Shown: positions 28,600 through 38,667 of the stretch, piece after piece
Numbering within the stretch: position 1 is the stretch's first letter
How the letters are laid out: each line of letters starts with the position of its first letter
NCBI RefSeq assembly: GCF_026262505.1
Contig: NC_067205.1
Span: 3,472,001-3,536,000 of the forward strand
DNA length: 64,000 nucleotides
Reading direction: 5' to 3'
Origin: Trichomonas vaginalis G3
Lineage: Eukaryota > Parabasalia > Trichomonadida > Trichomonadidae
Notes under the pieces: model-generated
What the model was told of the DNA's origin: nothing
The model's database searches: none
What the model saw: the letters and a program-made list of their open reading frames with translations, nothing else
Program-made: the position numbers and the translations under genes

Positions 28600-29210
28600 T
28601 TTACTAAAACATATTTCAAGCAAAGTTTATATTCTGTTGAAAGTTTTGTATACTCGTTCGAATATTTATACTTAAACTCAACTCCTGTAGTTCCTGGTAT
28701 TTCAATGATGCGGATGTTACCTATTTTCATGAATGGTGGCGTTTGACCACAGCATTCGATTTCAGGGTCGAGATAGTCAATGACACATTGTTTCCCTGTT
28801 ATTCGTGAGATAACATTTTCAAGGTCCTCCTTTGTTAGAATTATTTGGTTCTTACTTATAAGATTTGTCAAAAGCTTCTTATCGTCTTTGAGTAAAATTG
28901 TTTGGTATAACTGAAGAAGGTAATGGTCTACGTTATCTGAAGGATTTGTTTGAACATTTGTGTAAGGGTTGTCGTTGGCTTCTCTTGAAAGAATTTGGTC
29001 CAGTGGTGGATACTCTAACTTAACATCTGATGTAGCGTTAGCGTTTGAAGCTGTGTTTAAATTCACGGATTTCAGCTCTGGTTCTGGCTCTTTCAAACAC
29101 TCCGAACTATAATTCTTTATGACAATATTGTTTGTCGTTCGTGAGTCAACATTTGATGTTGGTTCAATTGGAACATTAACGGCACCAGCTAAGATGGATT
29201 TGCTTCTCAT
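28596..29210 (-). CDS. conserved 204-aa Polinton protein of unknown function
   Basis: The product is 204 aa. It starts MRSKSILAGAVNVPIEPTSN, has an Asn/Ser-rich middle, then LYQTILLKDDKKLL, ILTKEDLENVISRITGKQCV and a C-terminal strand-rich part (IGNIRIIEIPGTTGVEFKYK). No known family is recognised. It starts 25 bp from the divergent small gene at 29236. Near-identical copies lie at 38044-38656 (broken) and 60301-60915 (whole). Confidence 0.6.
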   Translation of the reverse strand: MRSKSILAGAVNVPIEPTSNVDSRTTNNIVIKNYSSECLKEPEPELKSVNLNTASNANATSDVKLEYPPLDQILSREANDNPYTNVQTNPSDNVDHYLLQLYQTILLKDDKKLLTNLISKNQIILTKEDLENVISRITGKQCVIDYLDPEIECCGQTPPFMKIGNIRIIEIPGTTGVEFKYKYSNEYTKLSTEYKLCLKYVLVN

Positions 29211-29235
29211 TTCATATAGAATAAAAACCTTTTAT

Positions 29236-29529
29236 ATGTATGAAATGAACAATATACTCGACAAGGGTTTGAATGTAAAGCTAACGAATGAAAATATTGT
29301 TGAATTCACCGAGACAGGAGCTGTGTATAAAGATGTAGAACTACTGAACAAAAGAGCAAAGGGAAGAAGCAGGAATATGAACAAAGGGTGGAAGCCTATA
29401 AAAATTTATGTCAATGATGGCTCGGGAGGTTCAAACATAAAGTATGCAGAAAGTTATAGAGTTTATGCTCTCAAAGGTGAAAAGCCTTCATTTAAGAACA
29501 GCTATTCTAACGCATATCCTCAAAGCTAA
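29236..29529 (+). CDS. small conserved Polinton protein (about 97 aa)
   Basis: The start is taken at the ATG at 29236 because the frame upstream overlaps the divergent 204-aa gene. The protein has NNILDKGLNVKLTNENIVEF, a basic NKRAKGRSRNMNKGWKP stretch and YAESYRVYALKGEKPSFKNS. Family unknown; the basic middle may bind DNA. Copies lie at 37875-38018 (end fragment) and 59952-60275. Downstream sequence to about 29630 shows no clear gene. Confidence 0.5.
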   Translation: MYEMNNILDKGLNVKLTNENIVEFTETGAVYKDVELLNKRAKGRSRNMNKGWKPIKIYVNDGSGGSNIKYAESYRVYALKGEKPSFKNSYSNAYPQS

Positions 29530-29632
29530 CGGATGGGGAAGTGGATGATATGAATGACAGCAAAAATATTAACAGAAATGGCGACAGAGATGCATGGAAT
29601 TTGTTTACCATCAGTCAATTGAAGGTTAAACT

Positions 29633-30516
29633 TTAAAACAATGTTGGTCGTTCCCATGGAATATTTTTGACTTTAATGGTATTAGTCATGATATGAATCT
29701 CAAGGTATGAACGAGGAGAGATGAGAGACTTATATGCTTCCCAAATTTCTTCAAAAGGTAATGTTATACCTGACTGTTTCCAAATGAGTTCAATATCACG
29801 TGAGAAACCTTGAAAGATAACGAAGTCAGTTATGAGACGTTTTATGTTTAAAGCAAAAAACGCCATGTTTGCATAAGTATTGCTACAGTTAAATGGTAAT
29901 GTCTGACTTTAGTTATGATGTTAGCTAATGGTGAGTCAGGCTTTGACACTAAACCTTTTCCGGCGAAGTCGTCACAAACGAGCAGAGTGTTTGAAGGATA
30001 TTTTTTGAAGGGGTATTTTGAAAGTTTTGACAGAATGTAGTTTGTAAGTCGTTTCATATCGTAAACTCCTGAGTACTGACGTAAGTGGTGTTTGTCAATA
30101 ATTCTTTCCATCTCTTCTGAAGTCTTTTGCATTCCTGACTGTATGAACTCAACAATGGCATAATATTTTCTCTTACGTCGAATGTAACGTTGAAGAAATT
30201 CAATGAGTTCACTGTCTGGAACTTTAACGACAGAGCTTGAACTTTGACTCATAAATGTTTTCGCTGTTGAGTCCATAGAGTCTGAAGTTGCTGATATAAT
30301 GATTTGGTCATAGTAAGAGTCGTTTCCTAAACGCTCTGTTATGAGTATATGACGAATGAGGTTGAATGTCTTACCTGAACCCATCTTTCCACAATAGAAA
30401 TACACACCATTTGAACAGAACTCATAATCTTTGCTGAAAGGAAGAATAAGAGAAGAGTTAAGTTTGTCTGTAGTTTCATTCATGTCTTCATCTACGTCAT
30501 GTATTAAATGCTTCAT
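29633..30516 (-). pseudogene. ATP: A32-like (FtsK/HerA) DNA-packaging ATPase, degraded copy
   Basis: Walker A GKMGSGKTFNL lies near the N-terminus (about 30370-30400), a Walker B-like LLVCDDFAGKG follows in the middle, and a HYHLTVAILMQTWRF block resembles the sensor region of viral packaging ATPases. It would pump the genome into capsids. It is divergent from the 293-aa gene with 16 bp between the starts. About two interruptions; copy D (58989-59876) looks whole. Confidence 0.88.
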
Positions 30517-30532
30517 TTTATCTCCATTAAAA

Positions 30533-31411
30533 ATGCAAGTCAGAAATATTCAGAACATAGCACCGAGTCTAACTGACAAGAGTATAAAGATATACTATGA
30601 ACACGTTATGATGAAACCAACCAAAATTCAAGAAAGTCAGTATACTTATGAATATCCAAGACACTGGGTAGAGTATGTAGGAGGTGAGAAAGCTATTGAA
30701 AAAGACAAGTTCGAAGTATTCCAGCAGGAAGAACAATATTATTGAAGAACTTTAATGTTTTGAGATATAATGATGAAACAAAGAAGCAAGATAGTTTTCC
30801 TGTTGCTGTGTATGTGAACTAGATACAGGAGATGACATGAAAGTTTTTAATACAAAGCTTCAAACGGTAGTGAGAGAACAACTTACTGCGGAAGGACATC
30901 CATTACCTTCAGAAGTTACCATAGCATATAATTTTGAAACAAACTCAATAGATTTTAAAGTCGTCTCTGCAAAGAAGTCAGGTTTTACATTTAATGAAGC
31001 AGATGTATATTCGAATGAAAACTTCAAAGCTATTGCATGGTTAGATAATGACGATTGCTTTAAGAAAATATTTAAATACAGTGACTCAAGATGTCAATAG
31101 ATGACCTTCGTGGAATGTTACCATCGACGTTTACAGTAGAAGGTTCAGCAGGATTGCTTACAAGATTGTCAATTGGTGGTATTTGGTCTCGTGAGAACAT
31201 TGTTATAAAATCCAGTATAAGTGAATTTGCTGAAGAATCTATATTATGTCTTTCAAACTACATGTATTCGCCGCCGAAGCATTATAGTATAACAAACTTT
31301 GTCAGTAAGTTTAACATAAGACTTGTCGAACCTTCTTCAATGAAAGATGTTGTGCTACCTAAAGATGGAAAGGATGGACTCATTATTGAGATGATTTTAA
31401 TAGCATATTAA
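30533..31411 (+). pseudogene. putative structural protein next to the ATPase, degraded copy
   Basis: The start MQVRNIQNIAPSLTDKSIKI follows a TTTTATCTCC promoter-like motif. Strand-rich segments such as WVEYVGGEKAIE, ITNFVSKFNIRLVEPSS and GLIIEMILIAY suggest a beta-structured virion protein. In Polintons the gene beside the ATPase is often a capsid component, so a minor capsid role is plausible. This copy is interrupted about three times; D (58091-58972) looks whole. No motif proves the family. Confidence 0.5.
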
Positions 31412-31635
31412 ATGAGCTTGTTCTTGAAGGTCATTCATGATGAAATAACTGTTGTAGAAGATGTTAGCAATTGTTCAGACATTTTGAAGCGTATAGATGA
31501 TATAAGAAAGAAGTTAGATAGACCGCAAAGCGGTGAGGCGAAGCCCGTGAGAACGCTTATGTTTCATTGACTTTCTCCAGTAACGAGAACTTTTATGAGA
31601 TAATATTGAAGAGAGATGATTTTAATATGGTGTAA
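31412..31635 (+). pseudogene. small 74-aa-type protein gene
   Basis: The ATG follows the stop of the previous gene at once and the next ATG follows directly. It starts MSLFLKVIHDEITVVEDVSN and is helical (DILKRIDDIRKKLDR), then meets a GC-rich double hairpin (31522-31545) also present in D. Copy D (57866-58090) looks whole; this one is disturbed about once. Function unknown. Confidence 0.5.
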
Positions 31636-32151
31636 ATGGTAGCTTGGGCAGCTTTAGGCGCAATGGGAACAAAAGCATTAGCATTTGGAGCAAAAGCACT
31701 TGGAGCTTATGACGCAGTAAATAAAATGAGTGGAGGAAGGGTTTCGAAGACATTAGATGCAAATAAAGGAAGATTGGAGGCTGGGTTGCAAAGAAGTTAA
31801 GATTAAATAAAATAGGGCTCATAAATAAAGCATCCAATTTGGTTGCGACTGAGTCAGAAAATGCTTTAGGAAAGGACGATGAGTTTGCAAAACACGCAAA
31901 AGACTTTAATGACCAGATGAAAGGTGAAACAATGCATTTAAATAGAGTCGATGGAAAACTTTCCTCCACCAGTAGTTCTTCCGTATGGTCCCTATGGAAT
32001 GTATGGAAACCCTTACGAAAGACCATTTGACCCATTGACTGGTGGAAGTAACTGGTATCATTATGGACGAAGAAGAAAGACAGTCAAGTTGGAGACAGAC
32101 GTGAAGAAAGCAACTAAAAAGAAACCAAGGAAGAGAGTTATAAAGCAATGA
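31636..32151 (+). pseudogene. Gly/Ala-rich amphipathic protein with basic tail, degraded copy
   Basis: The N-terminus is hydrophobic and rich in Gly and Ala (WAALGAMGTKALAFGAKALG), the middle is charged, and a Tyr/Pro/Gly patch (LPYGPYGMYGNPYERPFDPL) leads to a Lys/Arg-rich end. The plan recalls membrane-active minor capsid proteins such as adenovirus VI, but this is only a resemblance. Broken about once or twice; copy D (57347-57865) looks whole. Confidence 0.5.
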
Positions 32152-32809
32152 ATTCAACGGGTGAAAAAAGAGGTGAGAAAACAGGTGAGATATCACCACT
32201 TCACCTAAATTTATGGCTATGTTTTCATACGTGTGAGGGTGGTGATATCATTAATTTTTAAGTTTATTTTTTATTTTATTTTTATTTTATTTGGATGTAA
32301 TGACAGAACAAAAGCAACTCATACAAATCAAAACATATAACAAACATACATTTAAACATTTATTCTTCCTTCCTGAGCATAACATGTTCTTTCAAATACA
32401 TCCGAGACCAGTTGACTTTTCATTGACTGTGTATAAAGATAGAAATAGTTATATCATTAAACCATACGATGACGAAGGTAAGTTATGTAAATTGTACGTT
32501 AAGAAGTTAGAGAAAGTTTATGGCTTCAAGTATGACTACAATAGGGTTAACACTGATGATGAAGATATTGAGGAAAATTTATGAGAACATTAGTGAAGTC
32601 GTTAGTGAGAACGATAGTGAGAACGTTTATTTTTTACATTAGTGAGTTCGTTAGTGAAGTGGTTGGCGGCTTTGTAAATATTTAAGGTTAAATTAGTTTT
32701 TGCGTTCATGTTGTAAAATATACGTTAACGGTTTTGTAAAGTGTCAAATTCACAAGTATTGGGTAAGGTGGAACGCAGTGCCACAATACACGACTTAACC
32801 ATACTAACT
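32127..32809. repeat. right terminal inverted repeat of Polinton A
   Basis: It is the complement of 9948-10630 and carries the same parts: hairpin module (32153-32212), TIR gene (32300-32584), GTTAGTGA-type minisatellite (32586-32665), subterminal hairpin and the terminal ACTAACT. The 6-bp AACATG duplication follows at 32810-32815. Confidence 0.9.
32300..32584 (+). CDS. small TIR-encoded protein, right copy
   Basis: It encodes the same ~94-aa protein as 10173-10457 (TYNKHTFKHLFFLPEHNMFF; DDEDIEENL at the end). Being in the TIR, it is kept identical to the left copy. It looks whole. Function unknown. Confidence 0.6.
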   Translation: MTEQKQLIQIKTYNKHTFKHLFFLPEHNMFFQIHPRPVDFSLTVYKDRNSYIIKPYDDEGKLCKLYVKKLEKVYGFKYDYNRVNTDDEDIEENL

Positions 32810-32964
32810 AACATGTACGATGAAATCATGACAAAACATGTACGATGAAATCATGACAAAACATTTACGATTAAATCATGACAAATCATTTATGTTATAC
32901 AGTAATGTTAGTCATGAATGTTTGTCCTACGTGTTGGCGTTAGTGTTGAAAAATAATGTTTGTC

Positions 32965-33669
32965 CTACATGAAGCCGTACAAGCGTTTGAATTTGTTTAT
33001 GCATAAAATTACACTCTTGTTTTCTGTATCTATCATACAAACATAAGCAGCACCTGTTTTTGTAAAGTTTATATGAAGTTTTCGATAGTTAAGACCTGTA
33101 TAATAATAGAATGCGTCCTCATTCTCAACATAGTAGTAGAACTCAAACGAATGCTTACCATAATCTGTTATTTCAACAGCTTCGTCAGATATTTCATCAA
33201 CGAACTCATAAACTATATCGCCATACTTGCTTTTATTTCTATTGTTTTCAGATTTAGAACACCAACGAAGGTTTGAGATTCTGTTGTCCGTTCTATCATG
33301 ATTTATATGGTCTATTTCTTTCAAATTGTTTGGATTTTCAATCCACTGTTCTGCAATAATTCTATGCTTTAAATGTGTTTTGTTGTTTAAACTAAGCTCA
33401 ATATAACCATGATTATTTAAGCATTCACTCTTAATATGTTTGTTTTTCTTTCGACGAATAGTAAAAGGATATGTCGTACAAATCTCATAATCTTCATGAT
33501 TTCTCAATGTTTCCCATTGAGTTTGTTCCCCACTAACGTTCTCATTGACGTCCTCAATATCTTCTTCCTCACTGAACTCGTCAATATTTTCACTAGCTCC
33601 TTCTGTAATGTTTTCATCGGCATTGTCATTGACTTCTTCTGTAATGTTAGATGTTGTTGTTTCGCTCAT
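32965..33669 (-). CDS. HNH endonuclease with NUMOD4-like domain, right copy
   Basis: Identical in protein sequence to 2370-3074 (HNH core EIDHINHD, then NRISNLRWCSKSENN). It points towards the array, away from the primase-like gene. The perfect match of the two copies while neighbouring genes differ slightly hints at recent duplication or selection on this gene. It looks whole. Confidence 0.8.
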   Translation of the reverse strand: MSETTTSNITEEVNDNADENITEGASENIDEFSEEEDIEDVNENVSGEQTQWETLRNHEDYEICTTYPFTIRRKKNKHIKSECLNNHGYIELSLNNKTHLKHRIIAEQWIENPNNLKEIDHINHDRTDNRISNLRWCSKSENNRNKSKYGDIVYEFVDEISDEAVEITDYGKHSFEFYYYVENEDAFYYYTGLNYRKLHINFTKTGAAYVCMIDTENKSVILCINKFKRLYGFM

Positions 33670-33769
33670 GTTCTTTCACTAATGTTAAAAAGTTATGTTG
33701 TACGAATTTTGAACAGAATTTAGAGCAGTTATGAAACAATGAATTACTTTTACGCTATTGAAAGGAACT

Positions 33770-36343
33770 ATGAGAGTGAAGTACATGACAGCAATAACAA
33801 AAGGAACTAATATCAAACCTAATGAAATCGCTCACGAGGACATAGAGCTTAACAAGTATTTTGTGGAGTATCTTATAAGTGAAGAGTATGTAAGACCTTA
33901 CTTCATGTTTGACAGCATGAATGAGGATGTTATTTCATGGTTAAAGAATATAAGCAATGTTTTCGGTAAGTACGTCATAGATGACAAAGGTCTTGTTGTA
34001 TTTTATGAGACAGCAATACGAACACAGGAACTAATGGATATTATGCACTCAACAGCAAAGAAAGGATTTAGTACTATTGGCATGAATGAACATTGCAGGA
34101 ATGACATATACAACCTATGCTCACGAAAGCCTTACACAAAAGCAATACAAATGATAGAACATAAGTGTCTAAGGTCAGCAAATGAAATCATTACTGTCAG
34201 TGGTTATGAAAGAACTGTTAGCAAAGATGAGTGGAAACAGCTATTCATATTAAGGAAGGACGTTGCTGAACTAGTTAAACCTGTTGCACAAACATTGTTT
34301 CAGATAAGACCAGCAATGACTAAGAACCCTTTGACCTTAGTCAATGAGACCATAGAGGTTGAAGATAATGACATGAAAGAACTAGGAATGAATGAGAGAA
34401 GTTGTGAAGGATGTTTGAGTCAAAACACATGGTTCTTCAGAGCTGTTAAGAAACTTAGTAAAGAACGACAGAAATATTTTATAGAGAAGTATTGCAAAGG
34501 ATGTGTAAATGAATTGCTTGAAATAGAACTTAGAGACACTTTCACACTAAAGGACTTGAGAAGAAATAAGTACATGAGTGAGGACGGTATTGACATAGCT
34601 AGTGTTATAAATGACTTAAGAAGATGTGTTGTTGTTATTGACGGAGCACGTATGACATATCTAGTGAAAGATTATGATGGAATACGAGACACAACAACAC
34701 TTGTGTCAGTAGATAGCAAGGAATTCAATAAGCTCATGAAGAGTATTTATGTAGGACGTATTGAGGAGAAGGATGTGAACGCACTGATGATTTATGAAGC
34801 GGGTCAGAACAAGAACTATCTTATGAGTCAGGCATGAGATTCTTTGACGAAAGAGATGACATTTACAGCTATTTCAGAGGATATGAGTATGAGGTACTGA
34901 ATGAAGTAGATGAGAACGTTATTGAAGGATATTTGAAACATGTTCACGATGTCATATGTAATGAGGATGAAGAGCTTTATGAGTATGTTTTGAACTGGTT
35001 CGCCTACATCGTTCAAAATCCTTGTGGAAAGACTGGAACAGTACTTTTGTTAATAGGAAAGCAAGGAACTGGTAAGAATGTACTTAGTAATGTTCTATGC
35101 GAGCTCATTAGCAAGTACGCCAACAATAATATAACGGCAATAGAGAATGTGGTTGGTAGATTCAATGCTGCTATTGAGAACATGAAGCTCATCGTATGCA
35201 ATGAACTAAGCTCATGCGATACGTCTAAGGTCATGAACCACGACGCACTAAAGTCAATAGTAACAGAGACTCAGTTGGACTTAAATCAGAAGTGTCAGCC
35301 AGTAAGAAAGATAGAGAATGTTTGTAATATCATCATGATATCTAACAACTTCAACTCAGTAAAGATTGATAAAGACGACAGAAGATTTGTTGTCATTGAC
35401 GTAAGCAGCAGATACAAAGGAAATTACGAATATTTCTCAAATCTCATTGAAAGCTTTAATGAAGAGTTTTATTCAAACTTACTGACGTACTTCATGAGGA
35501 AAGATTTAAGTGAATTTGATGTAAGGAAGATACCATTCACCAGGGCTAAACAAGAACTCATCGAAATGAACAAAACACCTTACCAAATGTTTTACGAGGA
35601 GTTCTATGAAAAGTTTGTATCCGGATGGAATTGTACAGAGTGCTACAGAAGATATAAAGAATTTGCGAAGGAGAATGAATTCTTTGCATGTAGTTCAAAT
35701 GTATTTGGCGGCAAGATGAGAGAATTTGTGAAGAAGTAGAAAGCGAGACGGTTCTGCAAGAAGTTATATTTACGAAGCAAGTATGATATTAGAAGGTCGT
35801 GGAAAGAAAGAAACAGTGAATTATGAGGAAGTGCTTGAAAAATTCATGGAGTACATGGGAAGCAATATAACATACAACAAAGACATATACAGTGAGTTTA
35901 AGTACTACTGTGAACAGCATGAGATTGAAGTAATGAGTAAAGGAGACTTTGAAACGCTTATGAAAGACAGTGAGGAGGTCATACATGAGAACAGTGATGA
36001 AATAGTTCATGAGAACAGTGAGGAGGTCATACATGAGAACAGTGATGAAATAGTTCATGAGAACAGTGAGGAGGTCATACATGAGAACAGTGATGAAATA
36101 GTTCATGATGTCGTTCGTGAAGAAGCCATTGCAACAAAGAATGAGATAAAGGATTTCATAGAACTTAACAAGGAGGAGTTTAAAGAAGGCTATGAAGTGA
36201 AAAGATGTGAAGAAGATTTCTTGGCGTATTTGAAGAAAAAGAGACTAAAGCCAATGGCTCAAAATAAGTTTCAATCGATGTTTGAAAAGAAACGTTTGAG
36301 CTATGGTGGTGTAAGAAGCACATATTACTTTGTTAAGAAGTGA
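33770..36343 (+). pseudogene. primase-like and SF3 helicase region, right copy, interrupted
   Basis: The first part matches the left primase-like gene (FMFDSM; CEGC and CKGC pairs). The middle carries the SF3 helicase core (Walker A GKQGTGKN near 35056, LIVCNEL, DDRRF). The last part holds three 48-bp repeats (EEVIHENSDEIVHENS units, about 35970-36105) and a winged-helix-like tail ending in RSTYYFVKK. Compared with the left copy this one seems broken about two or three times. The complete C-terminus is seen only here. Confidence 0.65.
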
Positions 36344-36976
36344 GGACATTTATTTTTGTCGTTAGTGTTGGAGTTAGTACTTGTTGTTAGTGTTTGTCAT
36401 TTGTGCTGAAGTTAGTACTTGGTGTTAGTGTTGGAGTTTGTGTTTGTTGTTAGTGAGAGAATAAATTAAATCATGAACTTTGCCATGGTCTCTGTCCCTA
36501 GTAGTTTTCATTAAGTTCTGGAAATAATGAAAGTCATAAACTTTGCCATGGTCTCTGTCCCTAGTAGTTTTCATTATCTCACAGAGTTAATGAAAGTCAT
36601 ACTTTCTATCAGATGAAGCATGCAGATGAACATAACGAAAGTTAGTGAGTTTGCCACGAGTTATGAATAAAATATTGGCATATTAGATGAGATAGCTGAT
36701 GAAACAGATGAAGATAAATTAAATCTTGGACTTTGCCACACTCTGTCCCTAGTTCCTCAAAATCCTTGACAACGTTGCTTAGAAATTTTGGTTCAAAACC
36801 TCATCTGATTTTAATCTGTTATGCTACCTGTTAAGTTTCGCGAGATTATAAATGTCATGGAGTTATATAAAAAGGAGGGACAGCTAGGGACACTGGAAGT
36901 ACTTGTAAGGCTATCTGTTAAGATTGCATGAAATACTAAAAAGTCATGAAATCCATTATCGCTGTGCTAGCTTCAC
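36344..36976. repeat. non-coding spacer with short repeats
   Basis: No gene was found. It contains a GTTAGTGTTGGAGTTAGTAC-type minisatellite (36360-36465). Two ~63-bp direct repeats (about 36474-36515, 36537-36578) carry CTTTGCCATGGTCTCTGTCC, a third shorter version is near 36730, and an inverted AGGGACAGCTAGGGACA lies near 36876. The boundary with fragment C is near 36976, where homology to other Polintons starts. Confidence 0.6.
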
Positions 36977-36987
36977 CTTTGATTGAA

Positions 36988-37230
36988 ATGACAAATAAAG
37001 TCACTGAAGCAATGAAACAAAAGTTTTTGGTAGAATACATTAAATCAGGAATTATTCCAGAAGGTTTTTATATTCATACTATGAAGGATGGTAGAGTTCA
37101 GTTTAGAAAGATAAAGCAACCATTAGATAGAGAAGGTATATTAAGGAAGATTAAACTTCATGAGGACAACATTGGTGAACTTAGGAAGAAGTTAGAAGAG
37201 TTGGAGAAAGCAGACGACAGTGAGGAATAA
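36988..37230 (+). CDS. small coiled-coil protein, C copy
   Basis: Homologue of 10614-10850 (MTNKVTEAMKQKFLVEYIK; FYIHTMKDGRVQFRKI; charged heptads). It ends KADDSEE instead of KGREL, a tail reminiscent of the capsid gene end in B, so the 3' end may have been exchanged. The open frame extends upstream into unrelated sequence, but the conserved ATG is at 36988. Confidence 0.55.
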   Translation: MTNKVTEAMKQKFLVEYIKSGIIPEGFYIHTMKDGRVQFRKIKQPLDREGILRKIKLHEDNIGELRKKLEELEKADDSEE

Positions 37231-37369
37231 AGCAATGAATTCAACAGGGTAGAAATGAGGGTAGAAATGAGGTTAGATCTAACCATCTACCCTAAACATT
37301 ATTTTTGTGCTATGTTTTCATACGTGTGAGGGTGGTGATATCATTATTTTTAAGTTTATTTTTATATAA

Positions 37370-37690
37370 ATGACGAAAACTATTGAGATAACAAACTACA
37401 ACGGTCATGAGTTCAAGAATTTGTTCTTCGTTCCTCGTGAAAATACATTCTATCAGATACGAGGGAGAAAGGGTAAAGTTAGTTTGAGCGTTTATGAAGG
37501 AATGAAGAATGGAAAGTTTATACAAGCATACGATACAAACGGTAAACGTGTTTCATTAGCTTTGTCAAAACTTACTAACATTTATTTTGACAGTGATTTT
37601 GACCTATATGAAGAAGAAAGTGAGTCAGAAGATTATGAGCTGTTATGTGAAGCACAGCAATGGGAGGAGTTGCAATACTTTTGTAAGTGA
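37370..37690 (+). CDS. TIR-encoded protein, 106-aa type, C copy
   Basis: It starts MTKTIEITNYNGHEFKNLFF, then VPRENTFYQIRGRKGKVSLS and an acidic end (YEEESESEDYELL). It is distantly related to the 94-aa TIR protein of A in layout (HxFKxLFFxP) and nearly identical to 56829-57149 in D. It looks whole. Function unknown. Confidence 0.6.
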   Translation: MTKTIEITNYNGHEFKNLFFVPRENTFYQIRGRKGKVSLSVYEGMKNGKFIQAYDTNGKRVSLALSKLTNIYFDSDFDLYEEESESEDYELLCEAQQWEELQYFCK

Positions 37691-37868
37691 GAACGTTTAT
37701 TTTTACATTAATGAAGTCATTAGTGGTTGGCGGTTTGTAAATATTTAAGGTTAAGTTAGTGTTGTCGTTTGTGTTGTAAAATATACGTTACTGGTTTTGT
37801 AAATATTTAAGGTTAAGTGGTGTACGGAGGCGCGCAGTGCCTCAGTACACGACTTAGCCATACTAACT

Positions 37869-38018
37869 TTTGTTCATATTCCTGCTTCTTCCCTTTGCTC
37901 TTTTGTTCAGTAGTTCTACATCTTTATACGCAGCTCCTGTCTCAGTGAATTCAACAATATTTTCATTCGTTAGCTTTACATTCAAACCCTTGTCGAGTAT
38001 GTTGTTCATTTCATACAT
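37869..38018 (-). pseudogene. end fragment of the small basic Polinton gene (as 29236-29529)
   Basis: Only the start-proximal part remains (NNILDKGLNVKLTNENIVEF; RAKGRSRNMN), cut at the junction with fragment C. It is a fossil. Confidence 0.7.
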
Positions 38019-38043
38019 ATAAAAGGTTTTTATTCTATATGAA

Positions 38044-38656
38044 ATGAGAAGCAAATCCATCTTAGCTGGTGCCGTTAATGTTCCAATTGAACCAACATCA
38101 AATGTTGACTCACGAACGACAAACAATATTGTCATAAAGAACTATAGTTCAGAGTGTTTGAAAGAACCAGAACCAGAACTTAAGTCGGTGAATTTAAACT
38201 CAGCTTCAAACGCTAACGCTACATCAGATGTTAAGTTAGAGTATCCACCATTAGACCAAATTCTTTCAAGAGAAGCCAACGACAACCCTTACACAAATGT
38301 TCAAACAATCCTTCAGATAACGTAGACCATTACCTTCTTCAGTTATACCAAACAATTTTACTCAAAGACGATAAGAAGCTTTTGACAAATCTTATAAGTA
38401 AGAACCAAATAATTCTAACAAAGGAGGACCTTGAAAATGTTATCTCACGAATAACAGGGAAACAATGTGTCATTGACTATCTCGACCCTGAAATCGAATG
38501 CTGTGGTCAAACTCCACTATTCATGAAAATAGGTAACATCCGCATCATTGAAACACCAGGAACTACATGAGTTGAGTTTAAGTATAAATATTCGAACGAG
38601 TATAAAAACTATCTACTGACTATAAGCTTTGTTTGAAATATGTTTTAGTAAATTAA
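38044..38656 (+). pseudogene. conserved 204-aa-type gene, B copy
   Basis: Homologue of 28596-29210 (RSKSILAGAVNVPIEPTSN; ILTKEDLENVISRITGKQ). Interrupted about twice. It is followed by a GC-rich double hairpin (38668-38700) not found at this place in A or D. Confidence 0.7.
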
Positions 38657-38667
38657 AGCAGTCAGGA

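Larger units (their letters stand above)
9948..32809. mobile_element. Polinton/Maverick A, full-length with both ends, degraded
   Basis: The element is 22.9 kb, starts AGTTAGTATGGTTAAGTC and ends with its complement. It has ~683-bp terminal inverted repeats and a 6-bp target duplication AACATG (9942-9947, 32810-32815), as expected for a Polinton integrase. Parts in order: TIR gene, coiled-coil protein, Pro-rich membrane protein, capsid protein, two small basic proteins, minor structural candidate, pPolB, 157-aa gene, KilA-N cluster, integrase, fibre, penton candidate, small genes, ATPase, three small structural candidates, TIR gene. It lies inside the 25-bp array. Roughly a dozen or more interruptions suggest a recent but dead copy; the TIRs are still nearly identical. 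Confidence 0.93.
32816..36343. repeat. right arm of the large inverted repeat (primase/helicase/HNH unit)
   Basis: Reverse complement of 1-3223 up to 36038, then further sequence whose partner lies left of the window. The arm begins immediately after the target duplication of Polinton A with three 25-bp repeats (32816-32890), then the HNH, primase-like and helicase genes. Its true outer end is not defined. Confidence 0.85.
36977..37868. mobile_element. Polinton C, capsid-side end fragment
   Basis: An 0.9-kb end piece with the coiled-coil gene, a hairpin module of the GGGTAGA/TCTACCC type (37242-37307), a TIR gene and a terminus ending ACTAACT at 37868. It faces the interior of element B directly, so C was probably inserted in B and the rest was later lost. 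Next bases TTTGTT would be its target copy. Confidence 0.8.

Noticed and set aside
29119-29235. Longer N-terminus for the small gene (starting MTILFVVRES)
   Set aside because: This part is the antisense of the divergent 204-aa gene and has no separate coding signal; the ATG at 29236 is preferred.
36946-36987. N-terminal extension MKSIIAVLASPLIE of the coiled-coil gene in fragment C
   Set aside because: It is upstream of the homology boundary and not shared with A or B; a chance in-frame ATG is more likely.
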